Origin: Kitasatospora sp. NBC_00315
Lineage (GTDB): Bacteria > Actinomycetota > Actinomycetes > Streptomycetales > Streptomycetaceae
DNA length: 64,000 bases
Assembly: GCF_041435095.1 (NCBI RefSeq)
Contig: NZ_CP108025.1
Location: 6,572,001-6,636,000 of the forward strand
Direction: 5' to 3'
The stretch's first letter is position 1. Every line of letters starts with the position of its first letter. The notes under the pieces are model-generated. The model was not told where the DNA came from. It did not search any database and saw only the letters and a program-made list of their open reading frames with translations. The translations under genes were made by a program, and so were the position numbers. Shown here piece by piece: positions 7,892 to 16,980 of the stretch.

Positions 7892-10045
7892 TCAGCGATC
7901 CTCGACGATGCCCTCTCGGAGAAGTCGCTTTGCAATCTGAACAAGCGTCTCATCGTCCGCCGTGGCCCAGCGGCGAGGGCCCCGTACGCCAGAAGGTGGG
8001 GACATGCCTGCGGCGATCATCGCTGTGGTGACCAGGTTGCTCGGGGAGTAGCGCTTGTCGTCGTACTCCCAGATGAGTGGCTGCTGGTACGGCGGCTCGT
8101 TGGTCCACCGTACGCGGCCACGGCGAGGGTCCTGCTGGATCCAGGGGAGCATCTGATTCCGCTCGCGCTCTGTCCCTGCCTTGAACAGCAGGAGGGCTCC
8201 CTCCGGCAGGGCGGATGCCTCCTGAATGACCTTGATGGCGTCCTTCATGCGAGAGATGCCGACGGTTCGAGCGGTCTCTGTCGAGTCTGCGCTGCCACTT
8301 CCGTTCTGTGGTGCCGCCGGCTGATGCCGCCGCGGCTCGGGGAGGCTCACCCGCGTGCCGGAGTACTCGCTCAGTGCTGTCTCGACCAGATGGCGACACT
8401 TGGAGTGGTTCTTGAAGAGCGGTTGGAGGAAGGTGTTTGCCGGATAGGCGGCGTTCACTGCGTTCCGCAAATGCTCAGCCAGTAGCCGGGTGAGGTCGGG
8501 AACCTGATCAAGTAGACCCTCGGCTTCGGCCTCTGGGTTCTGAATGACCTTGGCAGCTTCGAGCTGAGACATCACCAGGTGCGCGATCAGGCGGTTGCCA
8601 TGAACCAGGACTCCCGATGCCTTGCTCGCGAGGGAGTTCTTGAGGCGACCGAGTTCTGTCTCAACCTGGCGCAGAATGAGCACACTGTTCCAGAGCCGAG
8701 CGACGTCCAAGTGGGCCGGGAAGAGCGCCAGGTAGGTGGGATCATTGGTGGATGCCCAGAGCAGGCTGACCTGGCGCTTGGCATCGACGGCGAATGCTGG
8801 GTCCGGATTGGCGCAGGCCAGGGCAATGGCTGCCTCCTCGACGTCGCACCCTGCAGCTCCGGTGATCGGCTGCGCGCTGCGTTTGACGCCGTAGGCCTTG
8901 TCGAACTGCAGGCGCAGTTGCGCCCGGATCCGGTCCTGGCCCGGGTCGAGCGCGACGAAGTCGCGGGCGCCGACGCCGTTCTGGGTGTTGGTCGCGCGGG
9001 TCACGCTGGCGGCGAAGCCATCGGGGCAGCCGTCCAGGGCGATGACGCGGATCCAGATCGCCGCGTCCTCGAGGAGCGCTTCGTCCCTCTGTAGAAGGGC
9101 GTGGATGCTGGCGGCCGTCTGGGCGCCGTTCACTACGGTGGCACCGCTGAGATGGAATTGGCCGTGGGCTCGGTTCTGGCTTCCGCGTGCGGCCCGGTTC
9201 ACGCTCTCGGCTAGTACGGTGATGCCGTTGTTGAAGTACCAGAAGTGTTCCGGTTCCTGGTCAAGGGTGGTGACCAGGGCGTCGTTGACCGCGGTGCTGC
9301 CGAGAGCTTCCCGGATGTTCCCGTCGAAGAGGCGGTCTCCGTACTGGTCGTACCACCCGGCGATGTCGATGGCCGAGGCGACGCCGTAGTACGCCTGGTA
9401 GGGCGTCTGGACACTTCCCCAGCCCGAGAGGTTGAGAGTGAGGTCGACCTTCTGCGACGCCGTCCCGTGAGTCAGGAATCCGTGAAGGTCCGCTGAGCCC
9501 AGGACCCGGAGGCTCACCAGGTCGTCCCCGCCGTCGTTGATCTCGGTCAGCAGGTCGACCAGCGGGCGTTGTACTTCTGCCGGGAGTTGGTCGCCACCGG
9601 TTGTGGCGATCGCGATGACGATGCGCGTTTCAGGTTCATTGAGGCTCGACTCGATCGCCGGCATGAGGCGGCGGACGCGCTCGTTGAACGGATCGGGGTT
9701 GCTCCGGAACAGGTCGCGAGTGCCCTGGACGAGCTTGAGGGCCTCGCCCGCGTTGAGGGTCTTGCGTCCGTCGGCGTGCCATTTCGACTGGACCAGGATG
9801 ATGCGGTGATGGTCCGCGTCGACGGCCACCGCGTCGATCCCGTTGTCGTTGAAACCGTCGACGACGCACGCCGCCGCATCGGCCGGGCTGAAGCCCGTGA
9901 GCATCTGGACGGCCAGAGCGGAGAGGCCTCGGGTGAGGACAGCGGAGTCCGTGTCGCCGCGGCCCGCAAGGTCGCTGAGGTCAAGGTGCGGTCCGATGGT
10001 CCGCTGAATCGAGGCCGCGATCTGGCGGATGTGCAGGATGCTCAA
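7892..10045 (-). CDS. AIPR-family phage-resistance protein with Mrr-like nuclease motif
   Basis: A 717-residue protein starting at TTG 10045 behind GGGGGAGC. The AIPR (abortive infection phage resistance) hallmark EHFWYFNNGITVLAESV lies at about residues 267-283, followed by VVNGAQTAASI and ATNTQNGV. The N-terminal 110 residues contain a restriction-nuclease-like D-x(n)-QxK arrangement: GFNDNGIDAVAV with Asp71 and IILVQSKWH with Gln86 and Lys88. That suggests DNA cleavage, not mere binding. The C-terminal 130 residues (EGALLLFKAGTERERNQML, then RRWATADDETLVQIAKRLL) are separate from the AIPR core. It stands alone among mobile elements, with no methyltransferase nearby. The domain call is firm; anti-phage function is inferred from the family. 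Confidence 0.85.
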   Translation of the reverse strand: MSILHIRQIAASIQRTIGPHLDLSDLAGRGDTDSAVLTRGLSALAVQMLTGFSPADAAACVVDGFNDNGIDAVAVDADHHRIILVQSKWHADGRKTLNAGEALKLVQGTRDLFRSNPDPFNERVRRLMPAIESSLNEPETRIVIAIATTGGDQLPAEVQRPLVDLLTEINDGGDDLVSLRVLGSADLHGFLTHGTASQKVDLTLNLSGWGSVQTPYQAYYGVASAIDIAGWYDQYGDRLFDGNIREALGSTAVNDALVTTLDQEPEHFWYFNNGITVLAESVNRAARGSQNRAHGQFHLSGATVVNGAQTAASIHALLQRDEALLEDAAIWIRVIALDGCPDGFAASVTRATNTQNGVGARDFVALDPGQDRIRAQLRLQFDKAYGVKRSAQPITGAAGCDVEEAAIALACANPDPAFAVDAKRQVSLLWASTNDPTYLALFPAHLDVARLWNSVLILRQVETELGRLKNSLASKASGVLVHGNRLIAHLVMSQLEAAKVIQNPEAEAEGLLDQVPDLTRLLAEHLRNAVNAAYPANTFLQPLFKNHSKCRHLVETALSEYSGTRVSLPEPRRHQPAAPQNGSGSADSTETARTVGISRMKDAIKVIQEASALPEGALLLFKAGTERERNQMLPWIQQDPRRGRVRWTNEPPYQQPLIWEYDDKRYSPSNLVTTAMIAAGMSPPSGVRGPRRWATADDETLVQIAKRLLREGIVEDR

Positions 10046-10150
10046 CTCGGCTCCCCCGTAAACGTTGGTGTGGAGATCTTACGGTCGATAGCAATGGTGA
10101 TGGGCACGAGCCGAGTGCCCTCAGTGCGTTGGCGATACGGGGGAGGGCGT
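10046..10150. other. Upstream region of the AIPR gene
   Basis: This short AT-richer stretch (relative to surroundings) must hold the leftward AIPR promoter. I cannot fix -35 and -10 boxes with confidence. The ISAzo13-family element starts directly to its right and may add its own outward transcription. Confidence 0.35.
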
Positions 10151-10224
10151 TGACCCAAGGCCGGGTAGTTAGGCTTGCCGGAGAACAAAGCGTTGCTTCC
10201 CGTTCCGGGCATCGTTGTTGTGGT

Positions 10225-11615
10225 ATGGGCGTATCTCTGGAGATCGAGGCGTCGCTGACGGCGAAGTTCGAGGTGCTGTGCCCGCATCTGGATGAGCGGC
10301 AACGCCGCCTGGCAGCTGGGGCTGAGGCGCGATCGTTAGGGCATGGCGGGATCCGGGTGGTGGCTCGGGCTGCGGGAATGCGCGAAGGTACCGTCTCGCG
10401 TGGAGTGGACGAACTGGACGGCGCGGTGGAGCCGAGCGGTCGGGTCCGCCGGCCCGGCGGGGGCCGCAAGAAGCTGGCCGACCTGGACCCGGAACTGGTG
10501 CCCGCGCTGCTGGCGCTGGTCGAGCCGGACATGCGCGGGGATCCGATGTCGCCGCTGCGCTGGACGACGAAGTCGACCAGGAATTTGTCCCGGGAACTGA
10601 CGGCGGTCGGTCACCGCTGTTCGGCCGACACCGTCGCCGGCCTGCTGCGCGCCGAGGGCTTCAGCCTGCAGGGCAACGCCAAGACGATCGAGGGTAAGCA
10701 GAGCCCCGAGCGCGACGGGCAGTTCCGCTACATCAACGAGCAGGTCAAAGCCTTCCACGCGGTCGGTGACCCGGTGGTGTCGGTGTACACGAAGAAGAAG
10801 GAGTTGATCGGCGAGTACCGCAACACCGGCACCGAGTGGGCGCGGGCCGGGCAGCCGGTCCCGGTACGCACCCACGACTTCCCCGACGAGAGGCTGGGCA
10901 AGGCGATCCCCCCTACGGGGTCTACGACGTGTCGGCGAACACCGGCTGGGTCAACGTCGGCATCGACCACGACACCGCCGCTTTCGCCGTGGAGTCCCTG
11001 CGCTGCTGGTGGACCGCGATCGGCAAGGACACCTATCCGCAGGCCGGACGGCTGCTGATCACCTGCGACGCCGGCGGGTCCAACAGCTACCGGCGCAGGT
11101 CCTTCAAGACCGAGCTCGCCGCGTTCGCCGAACAGACCGGCCTGGCCGTCACCGTCTGCACACTGCCGCCGGGCACATCGAAGTGGAACCGCATCGAGCA
11201 CCGCCTGTTCGCCCACATCAGCATGAACTGGCGCGGCAGGCCCCTGACCAGCCACGAAGTCCTACTGAACTGCATCGCCGCGACAACCACCAGTACCGGA
11301 CTGACCGTCACCGCAGCTCTGGACGCCAACAGTTACCCGGCCGGAATGACGATCGGCGACACGCAGATGGCAGCTCTGCCGCTGGACCGCCACGACTGGC
11401 ACGGGGACTGGAACTACACCCTGCGCCCCGAGAAACACTGCCGCGACGGCATCCCACCGATCCCGCCCCAGGACCTGCTCGGACCGGGCCGCTCATGGCT
11501 GGCCCACCTCGCCCTGACCGGCATGCCGGACGAGCAGTGGAGCCAGTTCATCGCCGCACTGAGCACGGCACGAGAAGGCCAGCGGGAAGCACCTCCACCA
11601 ACGACGCGGCGGTGA
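10225..11615 (+). pseudogene. ISAzo13-family transposase, single frameshift
   Basis: The reading frame opens at ATG 10225 (MGVSLEIEASLTAKFEVL), passes HTH-like GGIRVVARAAGMREGTVSRG, and runs to GKAIPP at 10914. There a run of six C (10908-10913) gives TGSTT where relatives have PYGVYD. With seven C the frame would continue as YGVYDVSANTGWVNVG, which is exactly what the next frame shows, followed by LLITCDAGGSNSYR (DDE Asp) and TSKWNRIEHRLF. So a single missing C separates two otherwise complete halves. This may be a real inactivating mutation, a slippage-controlled gene, or a sequencing error in a homopolymer. Confidence 0.8.
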
Positions 11616-11920
11616 CCGGCAGAAAGCGCCCGCGCCCGGTCGCTACACCGGCCGGCGCCCCGGCCTCACCCTCGTCCACCGGCTCCTGGCCACCCTCCTC
11701 TACCAGCGACACCGGCTTCCGCAAGTGACGATCGCCCCGCTCTTCGGAATGGTTCCCCAGAGCCTCAACCGGGCCGTCAGCCAGACCCGGCGCCTCCTCG
11801 ACGAAGCCGGCCACACCATCGAACCCGCCGACACCCGACTGGCAACCCTGGACGACCTCATCGGCCTCGCCACCCGCCACGGCATCACACCACCGTCAGA
11901 GATCAAGACAGCGAGTGATT
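11616..11920. other. Non-transposase part of the ISAzo13-family element
   Basis: About 300 bp between the transposase stop and the right inverted repeat. The stretch 11728-11910 can be read as TIAPLFGMVPQSLNRAVSQT, then LLDEAGHTIEPADTRLATLDD, which looks like a short winged-helix-type peptide with an unclear start. It may be a passenger peptide of the element or chance. Confidence 0.35.
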
Positions 11921-12811
11921 TCCGGCAAGCCCTAACTACCCGGCCTTGGGTCAGGGCCCCCTCACCAATCCTCGCTATACCGGCCATCAGGTCTGGGCCA
12001 AGCAGCGGAAGGATGAAGTCCTCTTCGACACCGAAGACGTGGCGCTGGGTCACATGTCAGTGATGCGCTGGAATCCCAGTGACAAGTGGATCTACTCCAG
12101 TGAACCCGTCCACGAGGCCATCATCGACAAGGAGACGTTCGAGCAGGCGCAGGCTGTCCTTGCCTCCCGTGGCTGTGGCCCGAAGAAGCAGACGGGCTAT
12201 CGCACCACGAACCACTACGCCTTCAAGAGCGCCCTCTGCTGCGGGTTGTGCAACCGCAAGATGCAAGGTCAGCAAATTCACGGTGAGCCGTACTACCGCT
12301 GCCGCTTCCCCGACGACTACGCGCTCGCGGACCATGTTCAGCACCGGCGCAACGTCTATGTTCGCGAAGCGGACCTCGTCGGGCCGCTGGACGGGCTGGA
12401 TCGCCCGGGCCTTCGCTCCCGGCCGCCTTGAGCGCACCCTGGCAGCCATGGTCGAGGCCCAGCGGGACGACTTGTCGACGGCAACGGACGCCTCGGCGGC
12501 TGAGGATGCTCGACGAGTCATCAAGACGAGCGACGAGAAGATCGCTCAGTACCGGAGCGTGCTCGAAGCCGGTAGAGACCCAAAGCTGGTTGCCCTCTGG
12601 ACCAACGAGGTCCAGGCGGCAAAGGCCGAGGCACAGATTCGGCTGAAGGCCCTGCCCCGGACAGGGGCACCTGTCTCGGGAAGCAGATCAAGGCTCTGGT
12701 GGCCAAGATCACCGACATGGCAGCCGCGATCAGCCACGCGAGGATCGAGGTGAAGACACCCGTCTACCAAGCCTTTGGGGCTGTGAGGCACCTACTACCC
12801 GGGGCGAAAAC

Positions 12812-12847
12812 AAGGTGCGGGTCGAGGTGAACCTCGACCCGCACCTT
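12812..12847. repeat. 36-bp inverted repeat inside the recombinase 3' coding region
   Basis: Perfect 17-bp arms (12812-12828 and 12831-12847) around GA, lying on the codons for KVRVEVNLDPHL. The corresponding part of the left remnant (about 4259-4294) still shows an 8-bp-arm version (AATGCGGG/CCCGCATT). A dyad retained in two diverged copies suggests a terminator or recombination structure built into the gene end. Confidence 0.7.
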
Positions 12848-12882
12848 CTGAGCACTATATCTCCCCGTGGGGAAATGCTTGG

Positions 12883-12896
12883 TGTCCGAGGGGGAC
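12883..12896 (+). repeat. 14-bp att-like sequence, middle copy
   Basis: TGTCCGAGGGGGAC differs from the 4318 and 49686 copies only by one G in the G-run. It is in the same orientation as both and lies inside the recombinase tail. Confidence 0.4.
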
Positions 12897-13104
12897 ACGC
12901 ACCATTTTCCCACGCGCGTTTGTGCTGGTCAGTGACCTGGAGCTAGATCCACCAGTGGTGGTATCGGATGAGTGCTGACGCGGATGGGCCTCCGGGAACG
13001 TGGGAGTCGAGCCGTCGTCCAGCTGCATTCCGAGGACGGGAAGGGTGCCGCCGCCCGCCGGCGGGCGGTGGGGGCGCGGCGGACCGCAGCGCCCGGCCCT
13101 CTGC

Positions 13105-15024
13105 CTACGCCACCGCGACTGCCTCCCCCGCGCCCGCGGTGTCTGTCACGTTCTTCCCGGGTGCGTGCTTCTCGAACTGCGTGCGGTGCAGCTCCGCGTA
13201 CCGGCCGTCCGCCGCGAGCAGTTCCTCGTGTGTGCCGCGCTCCGCGATCCGTCCGCCCTCGATGACGAGGGTCACGTCGGCGGCCCGGATGGTCGACAGC
13301 CGGTGGGCGATGACGACGGCGGTCCGCCCCTCCAGGGCCTCCGCGAGTGCCTCCTGGACGGCCGCTTCCGAGGTGTTGTCCAGGTGGGCCGTGGCCTCGT
13401 CGAGGATGACGACGCGCTGGCGGGCCAGCAGCAGCCGGGCGATGGTCATGCGCTGGCGTTCGCCGCCGGAGAGCCGGTAGCCGCGCTCGCCGACCACGGT
13501 GTCGAGGCCGTCGGGCAGGGAGCGTACGAGGTCTTCGAGGCGGGCCCGTTGCAGCACGTCCCACAGTTCGTCCTCGGTGGCCCCGGGCCGGGCGAGCAGC
13601 AGGTTCTCGCGTACGGAGTCGTGGAAGAGGTGCCCGTCCTGCGTGACCATGCCGAGAGTCGCTCGCATCGAGGTGGCGCTCAGGTCGCGCACGTCGACGC
13701 CGCCGATCCGCACGACTCCCGCGTCGGTGTCGTACAGCCGCGGCAGCAGCTGTGCGATGGTCGACTTTCCGGCGCCGGACGAGCCGACCAGCGCGACGGT
13801 CTGGCCGGGTTCGGCGCGGAAGCTGATGCCGTGCAGGACCTCGGCTCCGTCGCGGGTGTCCAGGGCGGCGACCTCCTCCAGTGAGGCCAGGGAGACCTTG
13901 TCGGCGGACGGGTAACTAAAGCGGACGTCCTCGAACTCCACGGCAACCGGCCCTGCCGGCACGGCGCGGGCGCCCGGCTTCTCCTCGATCAGCGGCTTGA
14001 GGTCGAGCACCTCGAAGACCCGCTCGAAGCTGACGAGGGCGCTCATGACCTCGACGCGAGCCCCCGCGAGCGACGTGAGCGGCGCGTAGAGGCGGGTCAG
14101 CAGCAGCGCCAGGGCCACCACGGCGCCCGGCTGCAGGGTGCCGCGCAGCGCGAACCAGCCACCGAGCCCGTAGACGAGCGCGAGCGCCAGGGCGGAGACC
14201 AGCGTCAGGGCGGTGATGAACGCCGACTGCGCCATCGCGGTGCGCACCCCGATGTCCCGCACCCGCCGGGCCCGCGCCGCGAACTCGACGGACTCCTCCT
14301 CGGGCCGCCCGAAGAGCTTGACCAGGGTGGCGCCGGGCGCCGAGAACCGCTCGGTCATCCGGGTGCCCATCGAGGCGTTGAGGTTGGCGGCCTCGCGCTG
14401 GAGCTTCGCCATCCGGCTGCCCGTCCGCCGCGCGGGGATCACGAACACCGGCAGCAGTACCAACGCGAGCAGCGTGATCTGCCAGGACAGGGTGAGCATC
14501 ACGGCCAGGGTGAGCATCAGCGTCACCAGGTTGCCGACGACACCGGAGAGGGTGTTGCTGAAGGCGCGCTGCGCTCCGATCACGTCGTTGTTGAGGCGAC
14601 TGACCAGCGCTCCCGTACGCGTACGCGTGAAGAACGCGACCGGCATGCGCTGCACGTGATCGAACACAGCCGTCCGCAGATCGAGGATGAGCCCTTCGCC
14701 GAGGGTCGACGACAGCCAGCGGCCGAGGATTCCGAACGCTGCCTCGGCCAGCGCGATGAGGGCGATGAGCAGGGCAAGGCGTACGACGGTGCCCTGGTCG
14801 CCGTGGGACACGATGACGTCGACGACGCGCCCCGCGAGCACCGGCGTGGCGACGGCGAGCAGCGCGGTCACCACGCTGAGCGCCACGAACTGCCCGATAC
14901 GGCGACGGTGCGGTCGGGCGAAGGTGGCGATCCGCCGCAGCGTCGCGCGGTCGAACGGGCGGCGCTCCTGCTGCGCGTTCATGACGCTGTGCAGTTGCAT
15001 CCAGGCTGTGCTCTCCATGCTCAT
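13105..15024 (-). CDS. ABC exporter, fused permease and ATPase
   Basis: A 639-residue type-1 ABC half-transporter. Six membrane helices span about residues 40-330 and the ATPase domain about 362-620. Walker A GSSGAGKST is at 414-422, signature LSGGERQ at 518-524, Walker B VVILDEAT at 538-545 and the H-loop IAHRLST at 572-578. Such proteins act as homodimers or heterodimers at the cytoplasmic membrane and export lipids, peptides or drugs; the substrate is unknown. The start is ATG 15024, with a second in-frame ATG at 15018; neither has a strong RBS. A Gly/Ala tail follows the ATPase. No partner half-transporter is adjacent. Confidence 0.92.
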   Translation of the reverse strand: MSMESTAWMQLHSVMNAQQERRPFDRATLRRIATFARPHRRRIGQFVALSVVTALLAVATPVLAGRVVDVIVSHGDQGTVVRLALLIALIALAEAAFGILGRWLSSTLGEGLILDLRTAVFDHVQRMPVAFFTRTRTGALVSRLNNDVIGAQRAFSNTLSGVVGNLVTLMLTLAVMLTLSWQITLLALVLLPVFVIPARRTGSRMAKLQREAANLNASMGTRMTERFSAPGATLVKLFGRPEEESVEFAARARRVRDIGVRTAMAQSAFITALTLVSALALALVYGLGGWFALRGTLQPGAVVALALLLTRLYAPLTSLAGARVEVMSALVSFERVFEVLDLKPLIEEKPGARAVPAGPVAVEFEDVRFSYPSADKVSLASLEEVAALDTRDGAEVLHGISFRAEPGQTVALVGSSGAGKSTIAQLLPRLYDTDAGVVRIGGVDVRDLSATSMRATLGMVTQDGHLFHDSVRENLLLARPGATEDELWDVLQRARLEDLVRSLPDGLDTVVGERGYRLSGGERQRMTIARLLLARQRVVILDEATAHLDNTSEAAVQEALAEALEGRTAVVIAHRLSTIRAADVTLVIEGGRIAERGTHEELLAADGRYAELHRTQFEKHAPGKNVTDTAGAGEAVAVA

Positions 15025-15331
15025 AGGAGAGAAGGTATGACCTCAAAGCCACCTGAAGCCAAGGGGGACCTCAATCCGCCCTGGATCCAGCATGCCACCG
15101 TGTGAACTGTCGGCCGTTCCGCGAGTCGACGGCAGGTTCGAGAGGCGCCGGTCGGTGCAGCCCTGCATGGCGATCGGTGCTTCCGGCCTGCTAGCCAGGA
15201 GTGGCGCCGACATGTGTACACCACCTCGATACGGACACGGCTGTTGCCGGACTCAAGACACACGGCATCCGAAATATCGGCGCGGCCCCCGATCGCTCAA
15301 GGGTTGTCGCCTTGACACCCAGGGCGCTCGA
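15025..15331. other. Upstream region of the ABC exporter, no gene seen
   Basis: No reading frame here looks like a protein. The stretch carries the leftward promoter of the ABC exporter, which I cannot locate precisely. Confidence 0.4.
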
Positions 15332-15391
15332 GAGCTTCTCGGTGCGGCCGGCGGTGCCGGTGTACTGGCGCTGCACGCCGGCCGAGCGGAC
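15332..15391 (-). pseudogene. Tiny IS701-family transposase fragment
   Basis: The reverse strand reads AGVQRQYTGTAGRTE, the strongly conserved block that follows the DETGDVKKG aspartate motif in Streptomyces IS701 transposases. Nothing on either side continues the gene. It is the part missing from the internally deleted IS701 copy at 47645-47993. Only about 16 residues match, so the call rests on motif memory alone. Confidence 0.4.
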
Positions 15392-15472
15392 GCCCTTGTC
15401 TGCTCAGCGCCGTCCTGTCCTTTCTGACGGTACGGCGGCCGGAGGGCGTTCAGGCCCACCACTGACGGTACG

Positions 15473-15530
15473 AAGGCAGGTGCCGGCTGTCGTGTCCCCG
15501 CGCGGGGACACGACAGCCGGCACCTGCCTT
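15473..15530. terminator. 58-bp perfect palindrome
   Basis: Arms 15473-15501 and 15502-15530 (29 bp each) are exactly complementary with no spacer. It starts 18 bp after the stop of the leftward MFS gene and lies 0.45 kb upstream of the leftward ABC exporter. It is the natural terminator of the MFS gene, but the length and perfect symmetry are far beyond what termination needs. Confidence 0.75.
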
Positions 15531-15547
15531 GCGCGCCACCATGGGTG

Positions 15548-16741
15548 CTACGCGGCGACGACAGCCGGCCGGCGACGGCCGAGGAGCCGGCCGCAGCCGA
15601 CCACGGCGGTCGCCGCGCCGAGCATTCCGACGGCGCCGGCGAGGCTGCCCACGGCGGCGGCGGTGGCGAGCAGGATCAGGGGGCAGACGAATTCGCCGAG
15701 GAAGAACGCCATGTTCCACAGGCCCGTGCCACGCCCGCGGTTGGTGTGGTCGAGGAGGGCCACCGTCCGGGTCAGCAGGGTGGGCAGCAGCATGCCGGCG
15801 CCCAGGCAGTTCAGGACGGCCCCGATGACGAGAACGGGCGTGCCGGTGGCGAAGGACATGACGCCGAAGCCCGTGGCGCACAGGGCGAGGACGGCGGGCA
15901 GCAGTTGCTCGGCGCGTCCGGCGACCCGGGTGAAGACGATCGCACCGACGACGGTGGCGAGGCTGGCCGCCGCCGTGGCGGCGCCGACCGCGGCGGTGGC
16001 TGTCACGCCCAGGTCGTCGAGCAGGTAGGCCATCTCGACGGGCACGGTGTAGAAGACGATCGCACCGAAGAAGGTCAGCGCGCAGGAGGCGGAGAGCTTG
16101 CGCCAGGGGAGGGCACGGCCGGCGTCCGGCTCGGTGGCCGTCCCGGCGACGTGGGCCGGTGTCCGCAGGACCGCGGCCATCACGGGGGCGAGCAGCAGGC
16201 TCACCGCGTAGGCCCAGAACGGTGTGCGCCAGCCAGCCGACCCCATCGCCCCGCCGAGGACGAAGAAGGCGGTCGCCGACAGGGCCGAGCACATGGTCTG
16301 CAGGGCGAGGTAGCGCTCGCGGGTACGGCCGGACCAGTAGTCGCCGATCAGTGCGGTGCAGCAGGTCATGATCACCGCTTCGGCCACGCCGACCAGCGCC
16401 CGGCTGGCGATGATCGCGCCGAGCGAGTCGAGCCAGAGCGGGGCCGTGCCCACGAACGCGTACGCGACGGCCGCGCCGACCAGCAGACGCCTGCGCCCGA
16501 GGCGATCGGCCAGTAGGCCCGCGAAAGGCGCCAGCAGGGCGAGCGACAGCGCCGGGATCGTCAGGGCGACCGGCACCAGGGTGGACGCCCCCGGTGTGGC
16601 GGCGAAGTGGTCCTGCATCCGGGGCAGCACGGGGGCGATGAGGACGGCGCCGAGGATCGGCAGGCAGCTGCCGGCCATCAGCAGTGCGGCCAGCAGCCGG
16701 CGGGTGGGCTCGACGTTTTCGCCGGATGGGGAAGTGGGCAC
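15548..16741 (-). CDS. MFS exporter (DHA1-type)
   Basis: A 397-residue, twelve-helix transporter starting at GTG 16741 behind GGAGAG. Visible motifs are PALSLALLAPFAGLLADRLG followed by RRRLL (the loop 2-3 signature), RALVGVAEAVIMTCCTALIG in helix 4-5 and GSAGWRTPFW. It belongs to the proton-driven DHA1 exporter group at the cytoplasmic membrane, with substrate unknown. It lies between the LysR gene and the ABC exporter, all leftward. The 239-bp gap to the LysR gene and the terminal 58-bp palindrome suggest its own transcript. The LysR gene could regulate it, but the divergent catabolic operon is the likelier target. Confidence 0.88.
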   Translation of the reverse strand: MPTSPSGENVEPTRRLLAALLMAGSCLPILGAVLIAPVLPRMQDHFAATPGASTLVPVALTIPALSLALLAPFAGLLADRLGRRRLLVGAAVAYAFVGTAPLWLDSLGAIIASRALVGVAEAVIMTCCTALIGDYWSGRTRERYLALQTMCSALSATAFFVLGGAMGSAGWRTPFWAYAVSLLLAPVMAAVLRTPAHVAGTATEPDAGRALPWRKLSASCALTFFGAIVFYTVPVEMAYLLDDLGVTATAAVGAATAAASLATVVGAIVFTRVAGRAEQLLPAVLALCATGFGVMSFATGTPVLVIGAVLNCLGAGMLLPTLLTRTVALLDHTNRGRGTGLWNMAFFLGEFVCPLILLATAAAVGSLAGAVGMLGAATAVVGCGRLLGRRRPAVVAA

Positions 16742-16980
16742 GGTGCTCTCCGTTCGGTGGGGCCACGAGGGTGGAGATCACCGGGCGGCGGCGCCGAACC
16801 CTGCAGGGCATCTCAGCAGGGAGGGCAGGCCGAAATCCCGGGCTCGCGCGGCGGATTCGCCAGTGAGGTGGCGAGGCAGTCGCCATCTTGGAGGGGAGGC
16901 CGTGCCAAGGGAATGCCCGTGCCGATCGATTGTTGTGATGGCAACGATCCGTGCGCCGGATGGCTGGGGCGGGGCCGCTG

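Larger units (their letters stand above)
10151..11953 (+). mobile_element. ISAzo13-family insertion sequence
   Basis: The terminal inverted repeats are clear. The left end at 10151-10182 begins TGACCCAAGGCCGGGTAG, and the right end at 11921-11953 is its complement over 32-33 bases with a single-base gap. The 1.8-kb element contains one transposase gene broken by a frameshift. Its right end runs straight into the codons LTNPRYTGHQ of a serine recombinase whose 5' half is absent, so insertion was accompanied by loss of flanking DNA. Confidence 0.88.
11959..12946 (+). pseudogene. Large serine recombinase, C-terminal half only, several frameshifts
   Basis: It begins in mid-protein at LTNPRYTGHQVWAKQRKDEV, the start of the recombinase domain, directly at the IS right end. 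KWIYSSEPVHEAIIDKETFE and the zinc-ribbon CCGLCNRKMQGQQIHGEPYYRC follow. Frames change near 12395 (into WIARAFAPGRLERTL), near 12665 and near 12803 (into ENKVRVEVNLDPHLL), ending at TAG 12944. The resolvase domain with the catalytic serine is absent, so it cannot function. Large serine recombinases integrate phages and conjugative elements, so this is the wreck of an integrase. Its last codons include GVRGGH over the tRNA-Leu-like 14-mer. Confidence 0.85.
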
